A DNA stretch of 64,000 nucleotides, from positions 2,542,001 through 2,606,000 of the forward strand of contig NC_013720.1 of the NCBI RefSeq assembly GCF_000025185.1, read 5' to 3'. Origin of the DNA: Pirellula staleyi DSM 6068 (GTDB lineage Bacteria > Planctomycetota > Planctomycetia > Pirellulales > Pirellulaceae). The notes below the pieces were generated by a model. The model worked only from the letters and a program-made list of their open reading frames with translations, had not been told where the DNA came from and did not search any database. The position numbers and the translations under genes were made by a program. How positions within the stretch are numbered: the first letter of the stretch is position 1; each line of letters starts with the position of its first letter. Below, in pieces: positions 1 through 9,683 of this stretch.

Positions 1-624
1 GAAGGGGCGGCAGTTTTCAATCTCTTCTTCCACCGGTGTCCGGTTATCAGGGGGACGGCACTTCAGCACGTTCAGGATATACACCTCTTCGCGCTTCCAG
101 CCGCAAGCTTCGATGATCTTCGTGAGCAGCTGACCAGCTCGCCCGACAAATGGCTCGCCCGTTCGATCCTCATCGGCACCTGGAGCTTCGCCAAAAATCA
201 CGACGCGGGGCTGAGGATTGCCGATCCCAAACACAGTTTGCTTGCGCGTGCGGGCCAGTTCTTTGCAGAGCTTACACCCTGCCACTTCCGCCTTCAGATC
301 GTCGAGACTCGCACAGGCAGCCGACTTTGCCGCCGATTTTTTGGCCATCACAGGTTCCAAATCGCTGGTTGCAGGGACCGCCAAACGCGGTTCGAAAGGG
401 GGCGGAGTAGGTGCGGCCAATCGCGTCGGCATCGGCCGGTCGGCTGTGGCAGCAGGTGGGCTTGGCAGTGGCATGCTCGCGGCAGGCGAATCGGGCCGAG
501 CAGCAGTTGCCGCCGGCGCCGGCAGAACCCCCAACGGAACGCCACGCTGCAATTGATCCACCCCTGCCCGAGCGAGCGACTCGAGCGATTGGAGCAGCAG
601 TTTTCGCGTAACAAGTTCGTCCAT
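1..624 (-). CDS. Family 4 uracil-DNA glycosylase, C-terminus cut off by window edge
   Basis: Removes uracil from DNA at the start of base excision repair. The frame runs from an ATG at 624 to base 1 without a stop, giving 208 visible residues, so the gene continues outside the window. The family signature is visible: the active-site stretch GEAPGADED (about residues 145-153) and four cysteines spaced for a 4Fe-4S cluster (C117, C120, C189, C205). The first ~105 residues form a Pro/Ala-rich extension before the catalytic domain, longer than in typical members; a second in-frame Met (residue 93, MAKKSAAK) could be an internal start. The gene is divergent from der. The family call is firm; the role of the extension is unknown. 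Confidence 0.9.
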   Translation of the reverse strand, partial: MDELVTRKLLLQSLESLARAGVDQLQRGVPLGVLPAPAATAARPDSPAASMPLPSPPAATADRPMPTRLAAPTPPPFEPRLAVPATSDLEPVMAKKSAAKSAACASLDDLKAEVAGCKLCKELARTRKQTVFGIGNPQPRVVIFGEAPGADEDRTGEPFVGRAGQLLTKIIEACGWKREEVYILNVLKCRPPDNRTPVEEEIENCRPF

Positions 625-781
625 CGTGGTTTACGGCGCTCGGCGTAGCCTTACAAACTTGTGACATTCAAGCCCAAGGTTCGCCCCCGAGCCCTTACCC
701 CCTCCGCACGAAGGCGATATCATAAAGCCTAACTCCTTTTTCGTCTCCCCTCCCTCCGACCGACTTCTCGAGCTCTCCTGC

Positions 782-2242
782 ATGCGTGTTCCCCAGGTGG
801 TGATTGTCGGCCGACCCAATGTGGGAAAATCGAGTCTCCTTAATTGGCTCGCCGGCAAACGTATTTCAATTGTTGATGACACCGCGGGTGTAACGCGCGA
901 TCGCATCACGTACTTAATGGAAGAGGAAGGTCGCTTCTTCGAACTCGTCGATACCGGCGGTATCGGCATCGTCGACTGCGATAACCTCACCAAGCAAGTC
1001 GAACAGCAGATCGAAATCGCGATCGAGTCGGCTGATCTCGTCCTCTTTGTGGTCGACACTCGCTCCGGCATTCTTCCGCTCGATGAAGAGGTTGCAAAAC
1101 GCCTGCGCTACATCGATAAGCCGATCGTCTGCGTCGCTAACAAAGCCGACCACGACGCAATCGATTGCCAGGCCGATGAGTTCTACAAACTCGGGCGCGG
1201 CAAGTTGGTGCGCGTCAGTACGTTGCAGAATCGCAACAAAGACGAACTGCTGCACATGATTCTCGAGCGTCTTCCCAAACCGGACGATCTCGAAGAGTCC
1301 CCCGAAGAGCCGATCATGAAGGTCGCGATCTGCGGCCGTCGAAACACCGGCAAAAGCACGTTTGTCAACACACTGGCGCGTGCTGAACGAGTGATCGTTA
1401 GCGAAGTTGCCGGAACAACGCGCGACAGCATCGACGTTCGCTTCGAACTCGATGGCAAAACGTTCATGGCGATCGATACTCCCGGTTTACGACGCAATCG
1501 GAGTGTCCGCACCGATATCGATTTCTACAGCACGCACCGCGCCCAGCGCAGCATTCGCCGGGCCGACGTCGTGCTGCTGTTCTTCGATTGCAAACAGCGG
1601 CTCAGCAAAGTCGACAAGCAGCTTTGCAAATACATCGCCGATAACTATCGCCCCTGCATCTTCGTGGTGAACAAGTGGGACTTGCTCTACGGTCAGATGC
1701 CAACCGAACGTTGGGTCGATTATCTTCGCGATAATTTTCCAACGATGTGGCACGTGCCGATTGCGTTCGTCACCGGTCAAACGGGCAAGAACGTGAAAGC
1801 GCTCCTCAATCACGCGCAGATGCTCTACAAGCAATCGCTCGAGCGCGTCAGCACAGCTCAGCTCAACAAGTTGATCCGCGCTGCGATGGAACGTCATCCA
1901 CCCGCCATGCACGGCAGCATGCGTCCGAAGATCTACTTCGGTACGCAGGTCGGCACGCAGCCTCCCACTATCGTGCTGATGTGCAACGAGCCGAAGGCGT
2001 TTCAGCCCGCGTATCGCCGCTATCTGCTGAGCATCCTGCGCGATCACCTCAGCTTTGGGGAAGTTCCTATCAAGCTCTATCTCCAGAAACGTCGCAGCAC
2101 CGTCGGTAAGCCGGAAGATCCCGATCTTTCGATGACCGACGAAACTGTCGCCGACGCCGATGAATTGCTGGCGCTAGGAGAATCGCTCGATCCCGAGGCA
2201 GAGCTCCTGACCGACGAATTCGAGACGTTCGACGAAGAGTAA
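782..2242 (+). CDS. der: Ribosome biogenesis GTPase Der (EngA)
   Basis: Double GTPase needed for late assembly of the 50S ribosomal subunit. The protein has 486 residues, normal for Der. The first G domain starts at GRPNVGKS (10-17), with DTGG and NKAD motifs following. The second has GRRNTGKS near residue 184, DTPG and NKWD. The C-terminal KH-like domain shows the typical PKIYFGTQV...PPTIVL pattern, ending in an acidic tail of about 40 residues. The ATG lies about 160 bases from the divergent glycosylase gene and 23 bases before ald, so der and ald may be co-transcribed. Confidence 0.96.
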   Translation: MRVPQVVIVGRPNVGKSSLLNWLAGKRISIVDDTAGVTRDRITYLMEEEGRFFELVDTGGIGIVDCDNLTKQVEQQIEIAIESADLVLFVVDTRSGILPLDEEVAKRLRYIDKPIVCVANKADHDAIDCQADEFYKLGRGKLVRVSTLQNRNKDELLHMILERLPKPDDLEESPEEPIMKVAICGRRNTGKSTFVNTLARAERVIVSEVAGTTRDSIDVRFELDGKTFMAIDTPGLRRNRSVRTDIDFYSTHRAQRSIRRADVVLLFFDCKQRLSKVDKQLCKYIADNYRPCIFVVNKWDLLYGQMPTERWVDYLRDNFPTMWHVPIAFVTGQTGKNVKALLNHAQMLYKQSLERVSTAQLNKLIRAAMERHPPAMHGSMRPKIYFGTQVGTQPPTIVLMCNEPKAFQPAYRRYLLSILRDHLSFGEVPIKLYLQKRRSTVGKPEDPDLSMTDETVADADELLALGESLDPEAELLTDEFETFDEE

Positions 2243-2265
2243 GCTTCCAGGAGTAGGTCGCTGTC

Positions 2266-3363
2266 ATGATCATCGGCGTTCCCCGCGAAATCAAACGGGA
2301 CGAGTATCGCGTGGCGATGCTCCCCGTGGGTGTTGAAGAACTCACAGCTGCTGGCCATCAAGTCCTGATCGAAGCTGGCGCTGGACTCGGCAGTGGACTG
2401 GCCGATCACGAGTATCTCGAGGCGGGTGCCAAGCTCGTGGCATCAGCCGACGAGATCTTCGCAGCTGCCGATCTGATCGTGAAAGTGAAAGAGCCACTCG
2501 CTGAAGAGTGGCCCAAGATTCGCCCGGGGCAGATTGTTTTCACTTACTTTCACTTCGCCGCAAGTCGTCCTCTCACCGAGGCGATGCTCGCCAGCGGTTC
2601 GATCTGTCTGGCTTACGAAACGCTGCGCGACGCCCAAAATCGCTTGCCTCTGCTCACCCCCATGAGCGAAGTCGCCGGTCGGATGAGCATTCAAGAAGGG
2701 GCCAAGTATCTCGAGCGTCCGCAAATGGGACGTGGCATTTTGCTCGCCGGAGTGCCTGGCGTCGCGCCTGCCCATGTCACGGTGCTCGGCGGTGGAATCG
2801 TCGGCGCAAACGCAGCTCGCATCGCGGCCGGTTTTCAGGCCGACGTTACGATCCTCGACGTCAACATGGATCGCCTCCGCTATCTCGACGATGTGATGCC
2901 GCCGAATGTGAATGTCCTCTTCAGCGACCGACATACGATTCGTAGCGAATTGAAGCTGGCCGACCTCGTGATTGGGGCGGTGCTCATTCCCGGCGCTCGC
3001 GCCCCACGACTCGTCGCGCGAAAAGATCTCCGCTTCATGAAGCCCGGCAGTGTGCTGATTGATGTCGCGATCGATCAGGGGGGCTGTTTTGAAACGAGCC
3101 GACCGACGACACACAGCGACCCGGTCTACCTGGAAGAAGATGTGCTGCACTACTGCGTGACGAACATGCCCGGCGCTGTCGGACGGACGAGCACGTTTGC
3201 CCTTTGCAATGTCACGCTTCCCTGGGTGGCGATGGTCGCAGCCAGCGGCATCGAGAAAGCCCTCGCAAAATCTCCGCCACTTGTAACCGCCCTCAATATT
3301 TGCGAGGGACGCGTTACGAATCAGGCGGTTGCAGAGACCTTTGGATTTGCGTACTCGCCGTAA
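2266..3363 (+). CDS. ald: Alanine dehydrogenase
   Basis: NAD-dependent, reversible oxidative deamination of L-alanine to pyruvate and ammonia, in the cytoplasm. Length is 365 residues, as in bacterial Ald. Key residues sit at the positions expected from characterised enzymes: K75 in IVKVKEP, H96 in TYFHF, the nucleotide-binding loop GGGIVG at 175-180, and D270 in DVAID. The start ATG follows an AGGAG ribosome site at 2249-2253. mtnA begins 13 bases after the stop, which suggests a two-gene transcript. Confidence 0.95.
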   Translation: MIIGVPREIKRDEYRVAMLPVGVEELTAAGHQVLIEAGAGLGSGLADHEYLEAGAKLVASADEIFAAADLIVKVKEPLAEEWPKIRPGQIVFTYFHFAASRPLTEAMLASGSICLAYETLRDAQNRLPLLTPMSEVAGRMSIQEGAKYLERPQMGRGILLAGVPGVAPAHVTVLGGGIVGANAARIAAGFQADVTILDVNMDRLRYLDDVMPPNVNVLFSDRHTIRSELKLADLVIGAVLIPGARAPRLVARKDLRFMKPGSVLIDVAIDQGGCFETSRPTTHSDPVYLEEDVLHYCVTNMPGAVGRTSTFALCNVTLPWVAMVAASGIEKALAKSPPLVTALNICEGRVTNQAVAETFGFAYSP

Positions 3364-3376
3364 GGATATTGTCGAG

Positions 3377-4450
3377 ATGAAGAGCCCGCTCGAGACGATT
3401 CGCTGGCAAGGTGAAGCCAGTGGAACACTCACGCTGATCGATCAAACCCTGCTGCCGCTCGAAATCAAAGAACTCGATTGCCACGATGTCGAGTCGGTTT
3501 GGGAAGCGATCAAGCAGCTGCGTGTGCGCGGCGCTCCTGCGATTGGAATTGCTGCCGCTTATGGCCTCGTGCTCGGCCTGCAAGATGTGGCAATGAAGGA
3601 CTCGGCTGAGTTCATGGCGCGGCTCGATGAGCTGCACGCGTTCCTGGCTTCGAGCCGTCCCACCGCGGTAAATTTGTTTTGGGCTCTCGACCGGATGCGC
3701 CGCCGCGCTACACAGCTCGCTTCACAGCCCTCGGGCAAAGTGATTCATTTAGCGCTGCTCGAAGAGGCCCGCGCAATTCACGACGAAGATCGCCAGCTCT
3801 GCCGCGCGATTGGCAAGCATGGTTCGCCACTCATCGCCGCTGGTTCGGGCATTTTGACCCACTGCAACGCTGGTGGCCTTGCGACCGCAGAATACGGCAC
3901 CGCCCTCTCGATCATGTTTACTTGCCAGGACGAAGGGAAGCCGATCCACGTCTTCGTCGATGAAACTCGGCCGCTGCTGCAAGGGGCTCGTCTCACCGCC
4001 TTTGAACTCGTGCAGCGGGGAATCCGCGCCACGCTGATCTGCGATTCGATGGCGGCCCAGGTGATGCGCGAAGGGAAGGTGCAGGCGGTGATTGTCGGAG
4101 CAGATCGCATCACTGCCAACGGCGATACTGCCAACAAGATTGGGACCTACAGCGTGGCGACACTCGCCAAAGCACACGGGATTCCCTTCTATGTCGCAGC
4201 CCCCACGACCACCTTCGATCTCACGCTCGAAACAGGCGAGGGAATTCCGATCGAACAGCGCTCGGGGACCGAGATCACCCACGGTTTTGGCCGTCAAACA
4301 GCGCCGGCGGGTGTCGAAGTCTACAACCCGGCCTTCGACGTCACTCCTGCGGAACTGATCACCGGCATTGTGACCGAGCGGGGCGTGATCTCCCCCGTGA
4401 CGCGCGACAATGTCGTGGCGCTAGTCGCACCCGCGCTGGCCACTCCTTAG
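3377..4450 (+). CDS. mtnA: S-methyl-5-thioribose-1-phosphate isomerase
   Basis: Methionine salvage enzyme converting 5-methylthioribose 1-phosphate to the ribulose form. It has 357 residues. The catalytic pair is visible as C163 (HCNAGGLAT) and D243 (GADRITANGD), 80 residues apart as in known members; NKIGTY follows. An open frame extends upstream into ald, but the ATG at 3377 has an AAGGA site (3362-3366) and gives the normal N-terminus, so this start is preferred. No other salvage genes are in the window. Confidence 0.94.
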   Translation: MKSPLETIRWQGEASGTLTLIDQTLLPLEIKELDCHDVESVWEAIKQLRVRGAPAIGIAAAYGLVLGLQDVAMKDSAEFMARLDELHAFLASSRPTAVNLFWALDRMRRRATQLASQPSGKVIHLALLEEARAIHDEDRQLCRAIGKHGSPLIAAGSGILTHCNAGGLATAEYGTALSIMFTCQDEGKPIHVFVDETRPLLQGARLTAFELVQRGIRATLICDSMAAQVMREGKVQAVIVGADRITANGDTANKIGTYSVATLAKAHGIPFYVAAPTTTFDLTLETGEGIPIEQRSGTEITHGFGRQTAPAGVEVYNPAFDVTPAELITGIVTERGVISPVTRDNVVALVAPALATP

Positions 4451-4500
4451 CGACTCACCACGAACACTTTAAAAATCCGTTCTCCCTAGGAAATCATGAC

Positions 4501-4839
4501 ATGGCAACGCTTGTAGAAACTTTTAAGGCGGCTGAAGCTTTCAAACGCGAAGGCAAAATTCTGGAAGCGATCGATAAGTACAAAGAGCTGCTGGCGCAAG
4601 ACGATTCGCACGTTTTGTCGCATCTCACGCTGGCTGTACTCTACGGTAAAGTGGGACAGCACGAGCTTGCCGTTAAGCATGGCGAGCGCGCTTGCGAACT
4701 CGAGCCGACCGACAAGTTCAACTTCACTGCGCTCAGCACGACCTATCAAAAAGCGTTTGAAGCGACGCAAGATCGCGCCTTCATCTTCAAAGCCGAAGAG
4801 GCCAAAACCCGCGCTAACACGATGGAATGGCAGCGCTAG
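4501..4839 (+). CDS. Small TPR-like protein
   Basis: A 112-residue soluble protein with no signal sequence. About two and a half helical repeats of tetratricopeptide type can be seen (roughly residues 6-95), including the pattern A..YKELLAQDP-like and L..LY...G....A..H...A..L.P. It ends with a Met-Glu-Trp-Gln-Arg tail. Proteins of this type usually act as protein-protein scaffolds; no partner can be named. An AGG-containing ribosome site lies about 10 bases upstream. It is convergent with the KaiC-like gene, separated by a hairpin. Confidence 0.75.
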   Translation: MATLVETFKAAEAFKREGKILEAIDKYKELLAQDDSHVLSHLTLAVLYGKVGQHELAVKHGERACELEPTDKFNFTALSTTYQKAFEATQDRAFIFKAEEAKTRANTMEWQR

Positions 4840-4889
4840 TCTGCACGGCAGTACCTGAGCCGTGCTGTGTAAACTGCCGCGGACCTAAA

Positions 4890-4914
4890 CGTCGTGAAAT
4901 CAAACTTCACGACG
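4890..4914. terminator. Hairpin between convergent genes
   Basis: A perfect 9-bp inverted repeat (CGTCGTGAA at 4890-4898, TTCACGACG at 4906-4914) with a 7-base loop lies between two convergent genes. There is no T-run on either side, so it is either a weak bidirectional terminator or an mRNA-end stabiliser. Confidence 0.5.
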
Positions 4915-4924
4915 GCAAACGCAT

Positions 4925-5806
4925 CTACAGATCGAGCTCGATTCCCGTTTCCGTGACTCGGTACGGGACAATCTGATCGTCGCAGTAGCTGCCGCGGTGC
5001 TTGGCTATTTGCAAGGCTCGACCGACACGATTTCCTTGCTGCTGTTTCCCCATCAGGATGATCGTGTTGGCATTGGAGAGGATATCTCCCTCCGAGAGTG
5101 GCTTGCGAATCAGTTCGTCGAGCATCGTTTCGTGGGATGTGGCCAGCAGCAAGCTGCCGATACTCGCGGGCAGATACGGATGGGCTAAGACCTGAGTTTC
5201 GAATTTGCGATATTGCTCGCGAAAGAGATCGCGTGCGACCCAGTCGAAATCCTTTCTAAGGACCTGCTGATAGACATACTCAAGCAGGTGAAACTGAATC
5301 GATTCGCTCGGTCGATCTGCCGGTTCGATTCCGTCGAGCACGACGCGCTGCACGCCGCGAATGAAGTGGCCGTAGAGGAACGCAATCGCCGAACGGAGGC
5401 GGGAGTTCAGCTGCGCTTGCCACGTTTGCCAATCGTCCCAGTCGAGATCGCGCCGCGTGACGCGCCGCCCGCGATAGTCGAAGACATGCAGGTACTCACC
5501 AGCGGGTGGAGCTTCGAAAAATGGTTCCAAAATCGGCTGTTCTTCGGTATCGACGACGCTGAGATCCCAGTCGGCAAGCCGCTTGGCATACTCGGGATGG
5601 TTTTGCGAATCGCCGCGCGCGGTGGTATCGAAAAAGATGCCCCGCTTCCCCTCTTGCGCGAGACCAGCGTGGGCATACTGCACACCGAGTTGCGTTTTTC
5701 CAATTCCAGTCGCGCCGACTACCACCGTGAGCGTTCCTGGAAGAAGTCCTCCCCCCAGCATCTTGTCGAGCGCCGAAATTCCTGTCGATTGCCGTTTGCC
5801 ACTCAC
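4925..5806 (-). CDS. RecA-superfamily (RAD55/KaiC-like) ATPase
   Basis: A 293-residue protein of the single-domain KaiC/RAD55 group. The N-terminal pattern STGISALDKMLGGGLLPG is the usual entry to the domain, followed by a Walker A motif GATGIGKT (31-38). The second half is helical and rich in Arg/Asp. KaiC-like single-domain proteins are ATP-binding regulators whose partners vary; no clock or gas-vesicle genes are nearby. It is on the same strand as the envelope gene set upstream but 132 bases from it, so membership in that transcript is uncertain. Confidence 0.7.
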   Translation of the reverse strand: MSGKRQSTGISALDKMLGGGLLPGTLTVVVGATGIGKTQLGVQYAHAGLAQEGKRGIFFDTTARGDSQNHPEYAKRLADWDLSVVDTEEQPILEPFFEAPPAGEYLHVFDYRGRRVTRRDLDWDDWQTWQAQLNSRLRSAIAFLYGHFIRGVQRVVLDGIEPADRPSESIQFHLLEYVYQQVLRKDFDWVARDLFREQYRKFETQVLAHPYLPASIGSLLLATSHETMLDELIRKPLSEGDILSNANTIILMGKQQQGNRVGRALQIAKHRGSYCDDQIVPYRVTETGIELDL

Positions 5807-5938
5807 GCGCTCAAATCTCCGCTTTGAATATTCCAGGGATCGAAACGTAGTAGTCGAGATCGTAGTCGCGCGGCGGAGCGTTGACGAGGGTAGCGTGCCG
5901 CGACAGCAGGCAAATCACCGCCGGTCGCTGGAAATCAC

Positions 5939-6883
5939 TTAGCCGGCGGTTTGCCATTTTCCATCGCGAAAAATGACTTGGGACGGATCAAACTCGGTGA
6001 GGTTTCGCACCGATGGAAGGGCTCGCACTGGAAGTTTGTTCTGCTGATACGAATTTCCCCAAGAGGGTTTGGCCGCTGCGGGGGGGCGCTCTTTTTCAGG
6101 GAGTTTTGCGTCAAGAAGCGCTCTGCCGAGCAGGATTTCGGTTTCAAGAATCAGCTGCAGTTGTGCCCCAGAAAGTTCGGTAGCGGAGAGCATTGTGGCG
6201 AGAACGCTCGAAGTAAGTTTCGAGTTCACGCTGCTCAGCTGCGTCGCCAGTTGAGGCTCGCGCTCGAAGCGCGCCAGCACGGCGGCATCGCGACGTCGCA
6301 AGCCAGCAGCAACTTGCAAGAGCGCTTGTAGATCGGCGGGATCGGTATTTGTACGGGCCAAATCGGTGGACGAAGGGAGCCTCACGTTCGACGAGGGCAA
6401 AAGATAGAGCGCTCCATCGAGCCGCTTGCGCTCGGCGGCTGAAGATGCAAGGTAGCGCAGTCCCTTCACGCAGCTCTCAGTGAGCGACTCGGGTCCGAGC
6501 ACAGCCGCCAGATGATAGAGACGTCGAGCAGTCTCACGCGCTTCTGGATCGTTTGCCACTTCCGCCAGTTCTTCAGCGTACTCGAAATACTTTTGAGGCT
6601 GTTTGGGATCGAGCGCGGCGAGACGTTGTCGATCGACGGTATAGCGCAGCGCTGCGATCGTCTCTTTGGGAATCGTTTGTTCGGTGCGCTTCCCCGTCGA
6701 ATCTTCGAGCGCGATGACAAGGCTCGTTTCACTCTCGCGCAGCAAGTAGCCCGTCACAGGTTCTTTCGAGGTACGCAGGTACACGATCACAGCGCTTGCG
6801 CGTGGCAACTCACTGGCGATTTGCGCGAGCCCGAGCATCGCCAGGAGAAGGAGCGTTCGTAGCTGAAAGCGAAGAGGTTGCAA
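5939..6883 (-). CDS. Secreted protein of unknown function, last gene of Exb operon
   Basis: Family not recognised. From the chosen TTG start (6883) the 314-residue product begins with a clear signal peptide (basic start, LRTLLLLAMLGLA core, cleavage near ASA-V). A short beta-rich segment follows (about residues 32-75, YLR...GYLL.....LVIAL), then an all-helical region with TPR-like spacing. The frame is open upstream to 7078 but overlaps the previous gene there; the TTG at 6883 lies 28 bases after that gene's stop and gives the signal peptide, so it is preferred. Position suggests an envelope partner of the ExbB/ExbD motor. Confidence 0.65.
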   Translation of the reverse strand: MQPLRFQLRTLLLLAMLGLAQIASELPRASAVIVYLRTSKEPVTGYLLRESETSLVIALEDSTGKRTEQTIPKETIAALRYTVDRQRLAALDPKQPQKYFEYAEELAEVANDPEARETARRLYHLAAVLGPESLTESCVKGLRYLASSAAERKRLDGALYLLPSSNVRLPSSTDLARTNTDPADLQALLQVAAGLRRRDAAVLARFEREPQLATQLSSVNSKLTSSVLATMLSATELSGAQLQLILETEILLGRALLDAKLPEKERPPAAAKPSWGNSYQQNKLPVRALPSVRNLTEFDPSQVIFRDGKWQTAG

Positions 6884-6911
6884 AAGATGTTCCGCACAAC
6901 GGTGAAATGAA

Positions 6912-9683
6912 TTAGGGAAGATACAGCAGCAGGATCTCGCCAGCGGCTGACTCACTTGCGAGCAGCTGATCGAGGATGGTGGTTGGCATGGGGGATCGCT
7001 GACGTGCTGCGCGTAGCGTTTCGAGCGAGTCGCGCTTGGTGGGGAGATCGCGCTCGGCATCCAGGGCGACTTTAGCAAGCCACACGTTGCTGGCGAGAAG
7101 TGTCAGCTCAAGATCACTGGTGGCCAAGAACTCGGCGGTATCGAGCTCTTTACGGAGCGCAGCGTCGGCTGGCGAACTACTCCGGCCTGGTGCCGACAGC
7201 TGCGCTTCGAGTAGTAGCGGCAGGACTTGTCCGGGGCTCGTCGCTCGCTCGGAAATGCTCGAGGGGACACCTGCCAGCGTCGCGCGGCGACGATATTCAC
7301 TCGTCAAACGCTCCTCGAGATGGTCGAGCGAAAGTTGAATGACGTGCGTCGTGACTTGACTAGCGGTGCTGCTCGACTGCGCTACCAAATCATCGACCAC
7401 TGCCTGTTTTAGGGCAATGGCTGCTGCTTCATGCGACCAGCGAAATGTGTCGGCTTGAGGACCGATCAAAAGTCCCACCACCTCTTCGAGTATCGATGGA
7501 GCAACCACCAATTTGTCGGCTGGTGTGGTTTCGAGTTTGTCGGCAAGTTGCAAGCGTAGTGCTCTGAACCGACGTAATGCACCGAGGGGCTCGAGTGTTG
7601 CGACATGTTCGTCGGTCGATTTTTCATCGGTGAGATACTGCACTAGAATCGTCGCCTGGCGCGACGAAAGATCTTCCGTTTGTGGTGCCAGCTGCGCGAT
7701 CCCTCGCAAGATGGAAGTTCGCTGGGGTGTCGGTAATTTGCGATAGTCTTCGAGCTGCGTGAAAAAACGCTCGAACGTACGCTTATCTCCGGCCGACATT
7801 TCGCCTGCTCGTGGAGGTGGAAGTGGCGACGCGAAAATATCGGGTGCTGTTTCAGCGCGGCTGACCGAAAGTTCCTCGAGCCACTGACTCGCCAGCGGCT
7901 TTCCGGCCGGGCCAGCCGCCACAGCGAGTAGCAGTGAGTTGATCGCCGCGATCTTTTCGATATCCGCCGCGACATCATTTTCGCTACGGAAGGCACCAGG
8001 GGCGGGCAAGTTGCGAAGGGCATCTTCCGCGAGGAGTTTGATGGCGGTGGTGTGATCGCCACTGGCAGCAGAACGTTCGACAACCGAAGCGGTGAGCTGT
8101 TTGCGAACAGCGGCTGATAGTTCGCGATCGGGAGGTGTGGTTGCGAGCCCTGCGCGGCGGGCAAGGACTTCCCCCCAAGCGGTTCGCAACTCGACATCGA
8201 TCGCTTCGTCGCGCAGCCGCGCAAGTTCCAGCAGCGTGATAGTGTCGGCTGATTCCGTGAGGGTGATAGCCAGTTGCTTTGCTGCTGCCGAGTTTCCTTG
8301 CACCTTCCGCGAGACAGCAACCAAGATCGACATGCGGAGTCGCGCGAGCTCCATCGCACTCACGGTTGAAGCAGCACGCTTGGCAAGTGTTTGTTCGAGA
8401 GTCACTACTTCGAGTGGACGATCAGAGGCTACCGACTCGAGATAGGCATAGAGTTTGGCCGTCACTTGCCCATCGACCTGGGCGGTACTTTCGCTAGTGA
8501 TGCTGGAGGAGAGTCGCGAGCGAAGGGCGCTATCGATTGCGCGACGCTGTGCCGTTCCCGGTTCAAGCGTTGCCTGTGCGCTCGCAAGTCGGCGGGCACC
8601 CCAGTACGCCATCTCGAAATCCTCGTTGGTCGGAGGAAGCGGAGTTCCGGGCGCTGGGAGTTCATTGATGAGCGCCTGGCACAAACTTTCTTGCGCTGCT
8701 GGATCGGGCTCAAGCAGCAGGAGGGTTTCAATAGCCGGGGTCAGCTCCGCGAGCATCGCATCGCGTCTGGCGGAACGACGCAGTGCGGTGAGCAGCTGCG
8801 GATAGGTTTGGGCGCGAGTCGCAGCGCTGGCGCTCGTGAGTGGCGCCAGAATGGCGGCGATCGAAGCGTCGCGATTGCCGGTGGTGGCGAGTGTGACCAG
8901 CAGTTCTGCGGGAACCCAGGGCGCGACTCCGGCTTCCTCGCTGTTGTTTGTGTTTTCGCCTGAACGAGAGGGCTCTGTTGTCTCCGTCGCTATCGGCTGA
9001 GAGCGACTTCGCATCACCGCGACAAAGTAGATCCCTGCGACGGTGAGGATCACAAAGGCCGCGCTTCCGAGGAGGACCATTTGCGTTCGTCTGCGACCAC
9101 GCACGAACGCTGCGCGATTGGCATCGAGATGCTCGCGTATGAGGGTGTCGATCAGTTCTTCATCGAGTCCCCAGCTTTGTCCCGCTGATCGCAAACGATC
9201 CCAGGCATCGCGCGCGAGCCACGAGGCATCTTTAGCGGCATCGGCGATGCTCGCATTAAAGTTGTCGATCGCCTGGTTGGTCGAGACACGCCGTAGCGAA
9301 AGAGCTTGGGCCACTTCCGCCAACACTTCACGCGCTTCGTTCTCCTCGATCGCATACTTGCGCTGGGCTGCGGTGATGATTTGCGTTTCAATCGCGGGAC
9401 CGATCACGGTCCTCTCGTGCCCCGCGAGATCTTTGGTGAGTCGCTTGCGAAACTTTTCAAGATCGGGATTGGTCGGTTTGGTTCCCGACGAATGGAGCCG
9501 CGCAAGTTCCGCTTCCACCGTTTTGTCATCGAGCTCCAGTTCGTCGGCAAGTTCCGTCAACCGCATCATCGCTTGGGGAGACATTCCCCGATTCTCGCGC
9601 AGAATGAGCGCGGCACGCGAGCGAAACTGCTCTAGCGGATTCGAGCTACCGTCGCCGATTGGTGGTGGAGTTTCGCTGCTCAT
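6912..9683 (-). CDS. Large single-span membrane protein of unknown function
   Basis: A 923-residue protein with no recognised domain. Residues 1-200 are hydrophilic and helical. One membrane segment is at about 202-224 (VLLGSAAFVILTVAGIYF). The remaining 700 residues are presumably periplasmic, alpha-helical and rich in Ala/Leu/Glu. No signal peptide is seen, which fits a type II topology with a cytoplasmic N-domain. It overlaps the TPR gene upstream by 4 bases (ATGA), showing translational coupling. Being next to ExbD and a giant TPR protein suggests a structural partner of a proton-driven envelope machine; this is inference. Confidence 0.7.
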   Translation of the reverse strand: MSSETPPPIGDGSSNPLEQFRSRAALILRENRGMSPQAMMRLTELADELELDDKTVEAELARLHSSGTKPTNPDLEKFRKRLTKDLAGHERTVIGPAIETQIITAAQRKYAIEENEAREVLAEVAQALSLRRVSTNQAIDNFNASIADAAKDASWLARDAWDRLRSAGQSWGLDEELIDTLIREHLDANRAAFVRGRRRTQMVLLGSAAFVILTVAGIYFVAVMRSRSQPIATETTEPSRSGENTNNSEEAGVAPWVPAELLVTLATTGNRDASIAAILAPLTSASAATRAQTYPQLLTALRRSARRDAMLAELTPAIETLLLLEPDPAAQESLCQALINELPAPGTPLPPTNEDFEMAYWGARRLASAQATLEPGTAQRRAIDSALRSRLSSSITSESTAQVDGQVTAKLYAYLESVASDRPLEVVTLEQTLAKRAASTVSAMELARLRMSILVAVSRKVQGNSAAAKQLAITLTESADTITLLELARLRDEAIDVELRTAWGEVLARRAGLATTPPDRELSAAVRKQLTASVVERSAASGDHTTAIKLLAEDALRNLPAPGAFRSENDVAADIEKIAAINSLLLAVAAGPAGKPLASQWLEELSVSRAETAPDIFASPLPPPRAGEMSAGDKRTFERFFTQLEDYRKLPTPQRTSILRGIAQLAPQTEDLSSRQATILVQYLTDEKSTDEHVATLEPLGALRRFRALRLQLADKLETTPADKLVVAPSILEEVVGLLIGPQADTFRWSHEAAAIALKQAVVDDLVAQSSSTASQVTTHVIQLSLDHLEERLTSEYRRRATLAGVPSSISERATSPGQVLPLLLEAQLSAPGRSSSPADAALRKELDTAEFLATSDLELTLLASNVWLAKVALDAERDLPTKRDSLETLRAARQRSPMPTTILDQLLASESAAGEILLLYLP

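Noticed and set aside
2443-3432. 329-codon open frame antisense to ald
   Set aside because: Shadow frame; ald has all catalytic residues.
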